64,000 nt of DNA, taken from NCBI RefSeq assembly GCF_010093595.1, contig NW_022985459.1, forward strand, positions 310,001-374,000. Reading direction: 5' to 3'. The notes beneath the pieces were generated by a model. It searched no databases. It saw nothing but the letters and a program-made list of their open reading frames with translations, and was not told the DNA's origin. The stretch is from Mytilinidion resinicola. Taxonomy: Eukaryota; Ascomycota; Dothideomycetes; Mytilinidiales; Mytilinidiaceae. Positions 1 to 11,319 of this stretch are shown here, one piece after another; the first letter of the stretch is position 1; every line of letters starts with the position of its first letter. Position numbers and translations under genes: made by a program.

Positions 1-2
1 CG

Positions 3-167
3 ATCACATCCCTCACTATCATCGCCTCCGTATCAGTCGCCCACAGCGGCGTGACGGAGGCACCCCTTGAGAGCCCGCTCAGCTCCACCTCCCCGCCACC
101 CCTCCCCCCGCGAGACTCCACGCTGGCTGAGATGCATCCAGCATGCTCCCGCGCTGGGAGACCATAG
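3..167 (+). CDS. Possible 3' end of a frame entering from the left edge
   Basis: A Pro/Ser-rich frame is open from the first bases of the window to a TAG at 165-167. No domain is recognisable and low-complexity composition can keep a frame open by chance. It could be the end of a gene that starts outside the window. Confidence 0.15.
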   Translation: MTSLTIIASVSVAHSGVTEAPLESPLSSTSPPPLPPRDSTLAEMHPACSRAGRP

Positions 168-617
168 GCTCAGGTACGTAGACCGTCGCGTGCAGACGTT
201 TGAGCCCCTCACATGCCAGCCCTTAGCCTAGCAGGACCGTCGTTAACTCCTCCAAGGTGCTCTTAGAATTTTTGTTGACGTGGAGAACAATGCATTTGGT
301 TACTACATCACAATCCCATGAGTTAAAGGACATGGTCCAAGCAGGGTCAATAGTATCATTCAAAAAAACCCTATGGTGTGACAACGCTACCAATGCACCG
401 CAAGTCGTCCGCTCTTCCCAAACCGCAAACCGTATCTAGAGCTTCCTTGACTTTCGGTTCGATAGCGGCGAAGCTGGCTCCCTGCGCTTGGTTGGGTACC
501 AGCTTCGTGAGGACTTTCGCCATGTCTGGAGTGCTCCGAAAAGACGTTTGGCAACCGCGGACGGGCATGCAGATGTGTGACCAGGCTGGCGTACCCGTAG
601 ATGCGGCGTTCTCGTCA

Positions 618-813
618 GAGTTTCTCCTTGAGCGCGACGAACTCGCCAGTCTAGTGGTTGCGATCTTTGAAGACCTGGGCTATCAGTTTGTGGCTCGGCA
701 ATGCAGGTCGATTGGCTTACTGTTGCATAGGTGCCTTCGCCGAGCTTCTCAAGCAGCTGGAATGACCTAGGGTGCTTGCGGTTGTCCTTGGTGGTGATCT
801 GCTGGCCTCCGCC
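618..813 (-). pseudogene. Pho85-type cyclin-dependent kinase, N-lobe relic with intron
   Basis: On the minus strand the frame reads [15 protein letters not shown] up to a GTAAGC donor at 720. A 46-nt intron (675-720) ends in CCCAG, and the frame continues as [20 protein letters not shown]. This is the start of a CDK N-lobe: the glycine-rich ATP loop (GEGTYATV) and the VALKE strand with the ATP-binding lysine. The layout matches fungal Pho85-type kinases. The internal stop is TAG at 651-653, where family members commonly have Gln. A second stop (CTC TGA) follows soon after and the C-helix is lost. The middle part of such a kinase lies at 41954-42145 on the other strand. Family assignment is by motif; that both pieces come from one gene is inference. 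Confidence 0.8.
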
Positions 814-904
814 GAGGTTTCTGATCAAGATCGACGAGTCGGTCTGTGCGTCCAGCGTGAGGCCAGGGGAATGAACTTCGTGCGGAATTGGGGCAGTGAA
901 ACCG

Positions 905-1075
905 GTCAAGTCAAAGGCCGGGAGGCGCTGGCGTCGAGCGAGTTTCGACGGAACTGGCGGACAAATTGGCGCCAGGGGGAGAAAGATGGTCGCATAAAAG
1001 GCTCCGCCTTGCGGATTGTCGTAGCCGGGAGAAGGAGTCGTAAGATCTAGAGCTCTAACGGGGTGTAGCAGAGTG
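905..1075 (-). repeat. Coding-like segment duplicated at 36.5 kb
   Basis: The minus-strand frame that runs into the kinase relic contains [20 protein letters not shown] and, further on, CPPVPSKLA. The plus strand at 36475-36655 encodes a diverged copy (TLLLPVRAPDLATPFP, then GYDNPQGAD and SPPVPSKLA) broken by a one-base frameshift and a stop. The two copies are about 35 kb apart in opposite orientation. I do not recognise the protein. Directly downstream this copy joins the kinase N-lobe without a stop; the 36.5-kb copy does not appear to, so the junction may be a rearrangement. Confidence 0.55.
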
Positions 1076-1749
1076 TCGCCGCTAACGTGCCGATGTATAT
1101 TGAGGGGGGAAGTTGTTTCTGTGACAACATGGTCGCCGATCGCGCACGCTGAGACCTCTAATGTGTCAGTCGTAGACACAGAAACGAACGAGGTGATTGG
1201 AAAGAAAATTAGAGTATGCCTACGTGGGCTGGCCAGAGCGTCCCTGGAGGCAGGCGTGATGATGCTGACGGGTCGAGGCTGGTGGCGCGTCTTGGTACCT
1301 TAGCTGAGGTTTGGAGCGAAGGATGTCGCAGCCATCATTGCGAGAGGGTTGACGGGGCGGCGGAAGATCTGGTTCTTTTGGCTCTTCAAGGCTGAAGCCG
1401 GGGGCTTGGAAGTTGACATGGCGTTAGAAGATGGTGGGGATTTGCTTTGGTGAGGTGATGGTTGTTGGACTCCTTTGAAACAGCGCGGTGGTGGTTTGGA
1501 CGAGATCCGAAATTTCGAGTTTACATTTGAGCCTCGAAACGACCGTCCGGTTTACGCCGCCCAACAAATCTCGCCGCCTCGTCATTTCAATACTTTTCTC
1601 ACGCCTCGTTAATGCCAGCACCGCCACCAAGCACAGGTTCGCCCTTCAATATACGTAAGTTGATCTGGTTCTCATCTTCTCCTGCGAACCCCGAATGCAC
1701 TCTCCGCAAGCCTGTTTCTGACGCTCGAATCTTTCATTGGCATTTTCCA

Positions 1750-2215
1750 AGGTGCCGACGAAGCCCATGATGTAGCAGACAAAACCAGTGAAGCCGGAGC
1801 AGGTGGACTCCCAGCGAACGCGGCCGTCTCAAGATCGGAGAAACGTTCTATTACGGACGATGAGGCTGATGATGGCGTGGCCTGGAGTCGATGGACTCCC
1901 AGCGAATGTGGCCTACTCTGGATCGGCAAAGAATAAGCCTGTGGAGGACAACGAAGCAGAGGGAGAGGCGGAAGCTGGAGCAGAGGGAGAGGCGGAAGCT
2001 GGAGCAGATGGAATGCCAACGGATGTGGTCTGCTGTCGAGCGGCATTGCATATCTGCTTGTATGATGAATCAGATCACGGCGTACAGCCTTGAGCCGATG
2101 GAATCCCAGCGTATGCTACCGGCGCTGAACTGCGGACAATACCTACGTGCTCGAGGACCATTTTGCGGTTTGGCGACGAAGCCCATGATGAAGCCGACGA
2201 GGACGTAAAGCTTGG
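1750..2215 (+). repeat. Degenerate ~90-bp tandem repeat
   Basis: A motif of the form GATGGACTCCCAGCG recurs at about 1803, 1890, 2007 and 2096 (spacing 87, 117 and 89). The longer gap contains an extra 24-bp duplication (1959-2006, GAGGCGGAAGCTGGAGCAGA unit). The array is flanked by two similar segments (1757 and 2175) containing CGACGAAGCCCATGATG. Overlapping frames are open here, but the repeat structure explains them and none looks like a conserved protein. Confidence 0.5.
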
Positions 2216-3069
2216 GACCCAGGGGGTATGCGGTCAGCACGAAGCTGGCCAAGAATATTTTCTGGACAACGAAGACTTCATGGCCTGTTTTCCGAATTCG
2301 AGAGTCTCAAATGAACGTTCACCTTTATTGCGTAAAGTTCATTTGGGCAGTATGGTTCCTCACACTGTCGCAACATGCAGGTGGACTCCATAGATGTCTC
2401 AACGGCTGACATGTTCATGAATGAGGACATCGAGATGACCGACAACCATGGTCCCTCCAACGACGCCGAGAAGCTCAGACCTCGATCAAGGAGCTTTCCC
2501 ATTCATTGCCTTCCACTTCTCTGGCCGGTCACAAGTTGTTGGTGATCATCGACGCTGAACCGCAACGCCTCGACTGTACCAAGAACCTGTATGAACGTCT
2601 TTGACACCATGCCGGCCGGGCCGATAAAGGCTCGAAGAAGCCCCATCCTCGACCCCTTTTACTCGCCTCATAAATCTGCTTGTTGTATTCTGAAAACAAA
2701 TTCAAGGCAGCAATGGCGACCCGTCCTTTCTCCACTAGGAACAACGCCACTACCTATGACGAATCCGGAGACACGGGAACATGAGGACTGCACCCTTGGA
2801 AAGCTAAAGATCATGACGACAGAACATGGACATTGGCGGGATGTACACTCACTCTGAAGGTCGTCATAAAGGAGGATACTCCGACGAATCTCCAACTACG
2901 AACACGGGGGAACGACATCTATCATCCTATTTGGTAGGAGGCACCTTCTGTATATCATCAGAAGGACAGGGACAGGGCGAGGTCAAATCGTCGCAATGGC
3001 TGTAGATCTATATCGAATTAGCAACCACGAACACCATCACAAAGTGGGTGTAGCCGGCTAGGTTTTCAG

Positions 3070-4096
3070 GATTCACGGTCACCTCTACACTCCCGCGTCG
3101 TTCTCCTCATCGCTAGCGTCTTTCTAGCTTCGTGCTCCTCGCTCACTCTGCTCGAGCATGCCCCATTCTCCGCAAGCGACGTGCTCGCCGGGGTGATTAA
3201 GCTCTAGGATGAAAATTGCTGGCTATACTCGACTTGGAGTATCAGCTACGCACATAGCAACGAGACCACGGTCCACAGCCCTCCTAGATATCCACCTCGG
3301 CCCAATCCCTACGACGGTCATGCACCATGGGTCTATCCTCTATCCCTCGAGGTGCCCCTCAGCTGCCTCTCCAGGCCTTCACAAGATCTATCTAGTAATC
3401 ACACTTTGTCGAGTATGGTAAGTCTCCCCTTCAGAAGATTCAAAATGTACGTACAGGCTAACAACTGCTTCCGCCTTTTCAGAAATTCCTACCTTCCTCC
3501 GAAACAACAAAATACTCGACGGCGCAATGCGATCCTACCGCAGTCACGGTAGGTCCGGTGCCGTCTTACGTACAAAAAGAACAGGTAGTGGGTTACTCCT
3601 GCCCATGTCCAGGTACCTTTGAAACTTGCCGCTGAGAAGATTGCCCAATATGCATCTCCAGCCTCCAGAGCTGCTTCGATTAAAGCCCACTCCGTGAAGC
3701 AACCTGTGAGTCATATTCTGCCTCTCGAGACCGCAATTCCTAACCACTCAATCTAACGATGCATAGCAGGTAGTGACGGCCGTCGACGACGTACTCGAAA
3801 AGCTCGTTTTGAATTCGACCTCCACCTTGCCGATACCAGCACCTTACCTTAAAGAGGCCGCATATTCGCAGACGGCCGATCGACGCACCCTCAATATCAT
3901 CGCCGTCGTGGAGCGACTCGCTCGCGCCAAAGAGGCCGGTGACTATAAGAGTGCGGCAAGGATGGACATGAAGACACTCAAGCAATTTGCGAAGATGGTG
4001 GATGTAGACATTGATGGGAAGAGTGGTGGATATTGGGGGTATATGGTTGATGACAGGGTGGCCTGCAAAGGGCGTAAGGTATGGAATCTGGGTTGA
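3070..4096 (+). pseudogene. Four-exon hypothetical gene with one in-frame TAG
   Basis: Exons 3070-3417, 3483-3548, 3613-3705 and 3770-4096 join in phase 0 throughout and end at TGA. The introns have GTAAGT, GTAGGT and GTGAGT donors and CAG acceptors; introns 1 and 3 contain CTAAC branch motifs. Exon 1 opens with a hydrophobic stretch (VVLLIASVFLASC) that could be a signal or membrane segment, then a Pro/Tyr-rich region. The last exon is charged and well behaved (VVERLARAKEAGDYKSAARM). A single TAG at 3205-3207 interrupts exon 1 between VLAGVIKL and DENCWLY, with the same frame on both sides. Exon 1 begins after a TTTTCAG acceptor; I did not find the start exon. No family recognised. It may be a recently disabled gene, or 3205-3207 may hide an unseen splice. 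Confidence 0.6.
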
Positions 4097-7000
4097 AGAT
4101 GGTGGATCTAGTGGGCCATACTCTGTCTGAGTAGGGGAAGGGCGGACCCTGAGTCTAAGGTAGGGTAGGAGTTTTGTGTAGCGACTAGCGCCCTCCTACA
4201 ATTACTGCGGGAAAGGTTAGTCGCCTCAAAAGGATCTCAAGTCAGGACCCGCAATTCTCTTCAACAAAGCTACCGCTGCGCCAATAGGCAGGTCTTTCAT
4301 GAATCTAAATCTAATATCATTCATGTTCAACATCAATGCCGAATAACGCCCATCGAACAAGAGGAATAAATGGGATGGTTTGTTAGGGAGGGAAGCGTTA
4401 TAGGGTTCTGAAGCTCATCCTCTGTGCCGCATGCGCAAACCTGTGGCTCTGCTGTCTACAAGATGATGTCCTCACGAGCCTGTCCTGGCTGGAAAGGCTA
4501 GAACAACGCCACCGGCGTGTTCACGACGGACAGGCGATGAGCTTCACACAAGACCAGCGCTACAGCACATGCGCTACAATAAGGGCTAGTGACCGCCTGC
4601 AGTCCGCTCACAGGGGTGCTGCGTAGCGGCGTTTTAGTCGTACCGTTGCTTGAGTCTCTACGGACTTCCTAGGGAAAACTGAGCCGGTTGGGCTTGTTTT
4701 GCTCATACATATTGAAGTGTTTTATATAGTAACTTTTCGATTCAACCTCTACTTCATTACGATTTACGTAATTTCGTCCGAAATAATTCAACGGAGATAT
4801 AGACATGAAGAACGGCGCGTGAGGAATCTTCTGCAAAGAACATCCTCAGTACACTCAAATGCCAGTGAAACCCGTGACACAGCGTCTAGAAGCTTGTGTC
4901 TTTGGCTCTTATGTACTCATCATTTACCCGTAAATCGCTTACTTCATCCTTCATACTCGATCCTTGTCCTCCGTCCTCAACAAGCTAAATTCTCAATGTT
5001 TCATCTTCCAAAGGCCATAGGGATGTCGAAGGGCTGGGGTGTTAGTGGGAATAATCTAACTGTCAGCTCTATGAAAGCGGACTCGGCTTTCAGTGCTTCG
5101 TACTTGGTCGCCAATGGAGATCGATGAAAGGCCGACTGTGTTCCGCGCCTTTTTCGATTTCCTTGTTCTTGAACAATGACACGCCCTCGAATCTCCTTCG
5201 GTCACTGAGATCTGTAACATATATTTAGATATGGGTAATGACGTTGCGACAAGGCTCTTCGAGCCGCTACCTTCCTGATGACATACTTTCGATTTGCCTC
5301 TTCGTTCTTGTCGCTAGCTACCGCAGCAAGGCACTATCTCTTGATATGTCAACACTGAAACTGACCGCTGTGACTCGACACCACTCACGCAGCGAAGCGC
5401 ACCTCCTTCACCCGCTGTGAAGAACCTTAGCAAAGCAGCAGACTCAGAAACGCCCTTCACCAACTCTCCAGAATCACCAGGGGTTCAATAATCCTGATTG
5501 CCTCTTTGAAAGAACCAATGGCGTCGGGAAACGAAGAATCCTCTCCGCGTTACGCTAGGAAATCCAGACGCAGCTTTCGGGAGGAATGCCACCAGATCGG
5601 TCGTGACAACGTGGTAGGGTAATTGGCGGATGCATACCGTTACCACTGTGCTTAACATTTTGATCACCACCTTACCTCTCTACGTGCTCCAAGTACGCAT
5701 CTTTCGACTCTGTATAGTGCCGATGAAAACTTGCCTCTCCTCCTCATGCTCTTTTACCTGGCGATGGTAGCCCAAGAATGTTTGGACGAGGAACTTGTTC
5801 GCAAATTTAGGTAAACATTAGCACGATAGAAAAGCAAATGACCTCGGAATGACGCATTGGGCAAGAGAAGAAACAGCCGTCTGTGATCGGGGGCGCCTCA
5901 AGGCGAAGCAGTAGCGTGCTTGATGTTAGACCCAAGCGTGACTGAGCAAGCCTGGATACCCAAATACTTCGTCGACGCTTGCATGGACCATGGGATAGTA
6001 GGGGACAGGAGCCGAAAGGCTTTCTTCATACATAAAGTAGTCCGCGCGCACCCGGTTTGAAGGGCTCGGGGGCGATTCCGGAGCTTGGGGAATGATCAAC
6101 AGTTCCACGACCACGGTTCCATGGGGTGCTGGAGGCCTGAGCTGTCGGAATTAATGAATGGGGACAGGGCGAAGAGGCCACGTCCGCTTGCATGAGGAAT
6201 ATTGAATGAATGCTGAGGGGTAGCGGCACCCGGCGTTAAAGACATTCCTCGGCGTACTCGATAGTGGCTATCATTACTTTTTCTCGCTACCGACGACATC
6301 TAGACGTGGGTACTAACTTCAATCCATCACGTAGGTGGTGGTCACCATCTCCACTCGGTGCGAGCAGCGCCGAATCCCAACCCCATAGGGTATCCCTGCC
6401 CGCGATTTTACTCGCTGGCTGGCCTCGCCCTCCATATCCAGGAGGTCAGATCGAGTTTGACGAGCACACACATGAAGTCGAAGCCCCAGATTCGTTGAAC
6501 AAACACACCATCGAATCGAAACTCCACTTGTGTTGCTCAAACAAATCATGAAGCCGAAGTCCTCGTCGTGGTGCACCGAAAAACTCCATCAAATCCTCCC
6601 ATCCACGCTTCTGACTATCCTCCATCGCCTGTCCTTGTCCGAGGAATCGCTGCGGAAGGCAAAGAGTCGGAATATATATGGTGGAATCTTGTTTAGGAAC
6701 GTGCAATGCACGTGAGAAATGGACACGCTTCCAGGACAGTTCCTTAAGCATCTTCTATACTGTCATCATGCTCTGGGGTTATTCGAGTTAGCTCGAGATT
6801 TTGCAGGGAGAACTAAAGCAGAGGTGTCCTCTTTCTTGGGCATGTCACCCCCTAAGAATTGAGGCCGACACAACGCCTGCAAAAGGCAAGCACGATCACG
6901 GCTCGACCGCTACTTGACTATCCCCTCGAACTCTATCGAATCGACGCATCAACAAACTCTACGTCCTCTCCTCGGGTTAGACTTGCCAACTAGCTTTCTA

Positions 7001-7567
7001 TCCCACAATTAGGCCTCGACAATGCCCTCGAACAACCCTATCGACTATAAGTTGAGCTAGTTCCTCTGACAAGCCCAGCGGGTTGCCTCAAGGCTGCCCG
7101 TTGCCAGAACCGACTTAGGCTATAGGGAAGGACGATATATCAATTTAACTAGTGTTTCAGCCGATAATGAGAATTTACGAGCTGCGGTGTACTATGTGTC
7201 ATTTATCCCTGTTATACCATTGCATTGTAGTTATAAATTCTCCGATGGTTGTGGAGGCCAGGTTCACAATGGAATAGATCTATCCCTCTTTCATCTGTTG
7301 TGCACCCATCCTGCTAGACTAAAACACATCAAAGTGGAACGCACTGGTGGGAACAGCTGGTTCATGGGTGTTTCTCCTTGCAGTCATTCTATGCATCTAG
7401 CTACCTAGGTATATAGGGGTTGCGCTCAAAGGGCAGCAACGCTGGCTAAGGATGTAGGAGCTGAGTATACCTCAGCCTCTCCTTGTGCCAGCGGCGCAGG
7501 CCCCGGGCTCTCCGCTTGTAAAACAATAAAAAGGATAACTACCCGAGGCAACTCAAGATAGGTCGAC
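4097..7567. other. Mostly non-coding or unrecognised stretch
   Basis: There are open frames here (for example 4699-5127 plus, 6446-6751 minus), but none has a recognisable domain, a consistent splice pattern or a paralogue in the window. The frames around 6320-6570 on the minus strand partly mirror each other through a short duplication. I see no RNA gene or transposon remnant. Confidence 0.3.
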
Positions 7568-7650
7568 ACAGCTCAATACAGCGTCCTACAGCTCGACACG
7601 GCGTCCTACAGCAGCTGGACACGGCGTCCTACAGCTCGAGACAGCGTCCT
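7568..7650 (+). repeat. 20-bp tandem repeat, four copies
   Basis: The unit ACAGCTCGACACGGCGTCCT is repeated four times head to tail with a few substitutions; one copy has 3 extra bases. It lies about 600 bp upstream of the ORF at 8231. Confidence 0.8.
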
Positions 7651-8230
7651 GTCTTGGACCCCAGTCTTCACAACACACTACCAGGGAGTAGCAGTGAGGG
7701 TACGACAGGCGCACAGCACCTCGTGTATATAGCCTCATCTTCCTCAAGACCTCTTCTTCTCCTCTCCATCCTTATATTCATCATCGAATACAACACGTAC
7801 AGCCTCTACTCTCTCCTGTTACGTGACACACTCCGTCACCATGCACATTACCTCCGCCTGAGCTGAGACTACACCGGTGCACTACTCGCTGCTACCGTCT
7901 GAAACACTCTGCCACACTTTAAAGATCTATATGACTTCGTAATTCGTCCATTTGACTACTCCGCCACCTCTCCCGCCAGCACTCCGAGGTCTTCGTCGTC
8001 GAGGCAGCACGTGTAACCCTCACTTCACCCTACGTACGCTAACCCTTCACGATTAGGCCTCCCCACTAGCGTCTCGCCTTCTCGTCAACAAAAGGTCGGC
8101 CACGCCTCTTCCTTCAACCTCAAGCCTCGACAGTCGTCACATCGCAGATCACAGTCACATCACCGCTTTTCTCCTCATCATCGAACCATTCACAATCGAC
8201 CTCGACCCATCCAACACCCAGCCAAACAGC

Positions 8231-8779
8231 ATGCACCTCACACCAGCAGACATCCGCGGCGCCCGGGCCTATTGCCCGGAGAGCGTGAATCCTGACCTCA
8301 TCCCGCGTCGCGTACCCTACAACCCAGCGGAGGACCCCGACAGCATCGAGAACATCGTCAGACGGTGCCGCGAGAGGATCAGAATCCAACGCGCTCTGGA
8401 GGAGGCCCAGCGCGCGGCAGAGGAGGTCCAACGCGCTACGGAGGCGCGATGGGGCCAGGCGGTGGCGGTGCTCTTCCGCCCTGCTCCCACTCCCGCTCCC
8501 GCTCCTGCCCCTGCCCCTGCCCCTGCCCCTGCTCCCATTCCTGCTGCTGTCCCGGCTCGCGTCGACCGCACCACTCAAACCGAGCCCGTCGCCGACGCAA
8601 CCTGGCGCGTCCGAGAGCACCACATTCCGGCCATGATGGTGCCGGCGGAGGGGACCCCCATCACCCTCCTCACCGCCGAGAATCTGGCCCTACTCGACGA
8701 GATCGTGCCGCCTGAGGCCGACTACAAGATGCTCCCGGCGAGCTGGCGTCTGCACGAGATGCGGCACCGTGACGACTGA
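8231..8779 (+). CDS. Hypothetical 182-residue protein with a Pro-Ala repeat
   Basis: An uninterrupted ATG-to-TGA frame in a good fungal start context (AACAGCATGC) after a C/T-rich leader. The N-terminal third is charged (RRCRERIRIQRALEEAQRAA) and predicted helical. It is followed by a low-complexity block of alternating Pro and Ala encoded by CCTGCC/CCTGCT-type repeats (about 8490-8545), then an ordinary-looking acidic C-terminus (LALLDEIVPPEADYKMLP). No stops or frameshifts, in contrast to the surroundings. The Pro-Ala tract could vary in length by slippage. No family recognised; function unknown. Long antisense frames across it reflect its GC-rich third positions. Confidence 0.65.
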   Translation: MHLTPADIRGARAYCPESVNPDLIPRRVPYNPAEDPDSIENIVRRCRERIRIQRALEEAQRAAEEVQRATEARWGQAVAVLFRPAPTPAPAPAPAPAPAPAPIPAAVPARVDRTTQTEPVADATWRVREHHIPAMMVPAEGTPITLLTAENLALLDEIVPPEADYKMLPASWRLHEMRHRDD

Positions 8780-9059
8780 GGGGCTCCGGTATGTTGATCC
8801 ACATAAGCAAAACTATCATGACTGACACGCGATTCAGACGCACAACCCAAGCGACATCTCAAATTCAACAGCACTTTCCGACTCGATGGCAATCAGGCGG
8901 TGGATTGGGGGGTGGGCGAACGGTTTTGGGGGGTGTTTTGCGGTGTTGTGGGGATTCGGTAGTTAGTTGTTCTATTCGTCTCTAGAGATTACTCTGTGCA
9001 CTGGATGTGGCACGGTGGGAGCCTGTCTTTTGGCCTGTTGGCATGGCTGTGTGTCCGCC

Positions 9060-10745
9060 CTCAGGGGCATGGGACCGGAATTCAAGGCTTTTCTTCTTTC
9101 TCTATTCTGAAACTGGATCGTGAATATGCTTGTGATTATATTTTAAACTAGATGCCGTACAGAAGACGCTTGACGTCTCAGTGCCGCCGTTTAGAGTCCT
9201 TCAGCATATCATGAATTTTGAGAGTACGATGTCACATTTTGCACAAGCTAAATCTAGTGTGACTATTGAGTATCTGTCCCGCCTTCAATGGCAAAACTGG
9301 GGAATCAAAAGGCTTTTCTTCTCTCTGCGTTCTGAAACTGAATCGTGAATATGTTTTTGACTACATATAATCAGAGGCCTTGCAGAAGACGGCTGACTTC
9401 TTTACGCCACCGTATACAGCCCTCCACTCGGGTTGTAACAGCTACAACCTAGGATCAACAACTCATACGGTTCACGGTCACCTACGTACAGGCACTCCCC
9501 CCTTTTTCTCTCTCCTTGATTCTCGTTCTTTGATTGGTTGCTACTAGCGCGCACTCAGCGTGGCGAGGCCCTCTGTTCAGCTACACCAGGGTCCTCTCAG
9601 CTGTGTCCATTCCTTTCAAATGGCCTCTATTCAGCTGAGCTGATAAGACCTAGGGGGTGGGCCATTTCCTATTAGTATATATTCGGCCCGTACGACCACT
9701 ACAATACAAGCAGAGTTCACATCAATTTAACCTGAGTCCTCCAGCCTATCACGAAAACTGAGAGTACGATGTCACATTCTGCACAGGCCAAATCTGGTGT
9801 TGACCATTGGCTATGTGTTCCACCTTCAATGGCAGCACAAGGGAATCAAAAAGCTGTTCTTCTTGCTGCATTCTGAAACGGAAATTTGAACATGCTTGTG
9901 ATTCCCATCTAGAACCAGCCGCCATGTAGAAGCCTCTTAACACCGCAGTGCCATCGTCTACAGTTCTTCGGCATAGAAAAATAAGAGAGGATGTCACGTT
10001 CTGCACGGGCTATATTGGGTATTGAATATTTCGGCTAATCAACGGGGCGTCTGCCTTGGCGAAGGGCTGGCCGGGGCATCAAAACTGTTCATGTTCTCTG
10101 CAATCTGAACCTGAATCGTGAATATCTGTCTAATCACACGCCCTTCAGAACGCTCTTGAAACTCTGGTACCACCGTCTGTAGTCCCTCAGCATATCGTGA
10201 AAATTAAGGGCGCGATGTCAATTGTTGCACGGCCCAGATCGGGTGCTGACCATTCCGGCCCATTAAAGGGCCGTACGACTTGGCGAGGGGCCTTCCAACT
10301 GTTAACCCCCACATCCATTCCTCTACCATTGTGAATATGCCTGTGACTACCTCGCGAATAAGATCACATATCACGAAATTCTTGACACTCTAGTATCACC
10401 GTCTATAGTCCCTCAGCATGTTATTAAAAATGAGGGTGCGATGTCACGTTTCGCACGGTCCAAATCGGGGTGTTGACCATTTCGGCCAATCGAAGGGCCG
10501 TTTGTCTTGGCGGAAGGGCTTCTGTTTACCTGGGCAACAACTCGGACACCTAGGTCTCCAGTATTAGGCCCCTTGCACAAGGACCTTAATACTATGGTAT
10601 CACTGTCTGTAGTCCCTCAGTGTACTAGAAAAATTAGAGGTACAATGTCACGTTCTAGACAGGCCAAATCTGGTGTTGTCCATTTCGGCCAATTGAAGGG
10701 CCGTATGGCTTGGCGGGAGACTTCCTTCTTAACCTCATCTCCGGA
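9060..10745 (+). repeat. Degenerate satellite, ~205-235-bp units
   Basis: A block of the form TCCCTCAGCATAT...GATGTCACGTTCTGCACGG recurs at about 9197, 9737, 9963, 10192, 10410 and 10613; the last five are 226, 229, 218 and 203 bp apart. A second marker, CTGAATCGTGAATATG, recurs at 9108, 9341, 9874, 10106 and 10328, and GGCCAAT-GAAGGGCCGT marks the later units. An unrelated ~300-bp segment (about 9430-9735) interrupts the array. Frames inside it (for example 10507-10938) are incidental. Divergence between units is high, so it is old. Confidence 0.75.
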
Positions 10746-11319
10746 AAAAGGTGGCACTCTATATGAGTGTGTGCACGTGTATGCCACTGCTTGGGGTGCT
10801 TTAATGCATTTGCGGGTGATGGAATCCCTTTATTTTGGGCTATTTCAAAAGTTGTTGAAGCCTTCTGAGCAGTGGCAGACAGGTGTACGCGTGCTTAATG
10901 ACTGCCATGCTTCTCTTAATAGAATTGGCAGCCCATAAATGCGTGGGTCTGGTTGACACTTTTCTATCCTTAAGTTACACACTATGTCTATGTTTGTGTA
11001 CATTTAATTAGCAGCGTTTGAGGTCCTCTGGTATGTTAGTCTTGATCGTAAAAAGCCAGCTTTAGCAGTTCTAATAGCTCTCTGAGCCACCCACCTCAGA
11101 CAGCGTTGCACTGCCACTTTATGTTTAGTGGAGCTTGAGTGCGCCACTTTTTTTTAGCGCCTAGCGTGCTTCCTTCCACGATTAAATTTTCCCGACGCGT
11201 CTTTGTCTGTTTCACCACTCTCTTCACCATCGGCGCCGAATTACGCTCATAGATACATCCCGACGAGATCAAGCTATGCTGTTCAGCACGAAGTCGAGCT
11301 GCACTCGTCACGACTCACA

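Noticed and set aside
436..617. Remainder of the minus-strand frame downstream of the kinase intron
   Set aside because: The unspliced frame after 720 loses all kinase similarity; the spliced frame fits instead until about 620.
4699..5127. 142-codon plus-strand ORF
   Set aside because: No recognisable motif, paralogue or splice context; A/T-rich start suggests chance.
10507..10938. 143-codon ORF in the satellite
   Set aside because: Spans satellite units; homologous positions in other units contain stops.
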